Shown: piece by piece, positions 5,729 through 5,923 of the stretch
Layout: each line of letters begins with the position of its first letter
Numbering within the stretch: the stretch's first letter is position 1
Assembly (NCBI GenBank): GCA_025457805.1
Contig: JALOTR010000204.1
Coordinates: forward strand, 1-5,923
DNA: 5,923 bases
Direction: 5' to 3'
Origin: Akkermansiaceae bacterium
GTDB taxonomy: Bacteria; Verrucomicrobiota; Verrucomicrobiia; Verrucomicrobiales; Akkermansiaceae
The notes under the pieces: model-generated
The model's input: only the letters and a program-made list of their open reading frames with translations
What the model was told of the DNA's origin: nothing
Databases searched by the model: none
Translations under genes and position numbers: made by a program

Positions 5729-5923
5729 TCACCGGAAAGCGGGCTGGGCTCTCTGTCGGCGCATCAGGCATAGGGCAGCCCCCACCATCAGAATCCCAAC
5801 AGAAGGTTCAGGCACTCCGGTGACACGGATGGACCAGCCCTGAAGCGTCATTGCATCTCCTGCAGCGGAATCCGCGATGTAGAGTGTCCAGCTTCCGTTC
5901 GCATCAAGACCTGCGAATGACGA
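5729..5923 (-). CDS. PEP-CTERM sorting-domain protein, C-terminal 64 residues (5' end lies outside the window)
   Basis: Reading the minus strand in from the right edge gives 64 codons ending at TGA (5731-5729). The last part is a full PEP-CTERM signal: VPEPS (about residues 37-41 of the fragment), a hydrophobic helix VGILMVGAALCLM and a basic end RRQR, followed by a short tail AQPAFR. This signal sends exported proteins to the exosortase (EpsH/XrtA-type) system for processing in the cell envelope. The preceding segment, NGSWTLYIADSAAGD then MTLQGWSIRVTG, matches the closing strands of proprotein-convertase P-like domains ('NG-W-L-i-D-aagd-G-l-gW-l'), which often stand before the sorting signal in Verrucomicrobiota and Planctomycetota proteins. 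What lies further upstream, possibly other beta or autotransporter-like domains, cannot be seen. Only the 3' end is in the window. It is convergent with the 428-aa gene. Confidence 0.88.
   Translation of the reverse strand, partial: SSFAGLDANGSWTLYIADSAAGDAMTLQGWSIRVTGVPEPSVGILMVGAALCLMRRQRAQPAFR

Overview
The window looks like a chromosomal stretch from a member of the Verrucomicrobiota, probably close to Luteolibacter/Haloferula-type Verrucomicrobiaceae. This is an inference. It rests on a PEP-CTERM sorting tail following a proprotein-convertase-P-like segment (right edge), a lipoprotein joining a beta-propeller-like region to TPR-like helices, a small protein with a 'LTYMDTRFLILDLGIEL' core that I associate with this phylum, weak or absent Shine-Dalgarno sequences before nearly every start, and GC-rich coding DNA. 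No rRNA, tRNA, CRISPR array, transposase or integrase gene is visible.

Layout. (1) 1-363, minus: start of a secreted protein with a clear signal peptide, cut by the left edge. (2) 415-714, plus: a 99-aa Dabb (stress-responsive alpha/beta-barrel) protein, divergent from gene 1 across 51 bp. (3) 763-3399, minus: an 878-aa predicted lipoprotein, convergent with the Dabb gene across 48 bp that hold a small hairpin. (4) 3489-3929, minus: a 146-aa conserved-looking protein, 89 bp upstream of the lipoprotein gene and probably co-transcribed with it. (5) 4029-5620: an accessory-looking block in which two identical 35-nt palindromic repeats in the same orientation flank a 428-aa plus-strand gene (4248-5534). 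That gene has an unrecognised N-terminal part and a TerB-like helical C-terminus. A 47-codon ORF (4142-4285) overlaps its start out of frame, and the DNA just upstream is distinctly AT-rich. (6) 5729-5923, minus: the C-terminal end of a PEP-CTERM exported protein, cut by the right edge.

How the genes may work together. Genes 3 and 4 form a likely two-gene unit making a surface or periplasm-facing scaffold and a small soluble partner. The PEP-CTERM protein implies an exosortase system elsewhere in the genome. The 428-aa gene is the best candidate for an undescribed function: it stands alone, has no recognised N-terminal domain, is less GC-rich than its neighbours, and is bracketed by identical repeats, the second of which sits inside a set of larger inverted repeats. 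Nothing in the sequence proves mobility or a defence role, and the window contains no complete recognisable 'system'.
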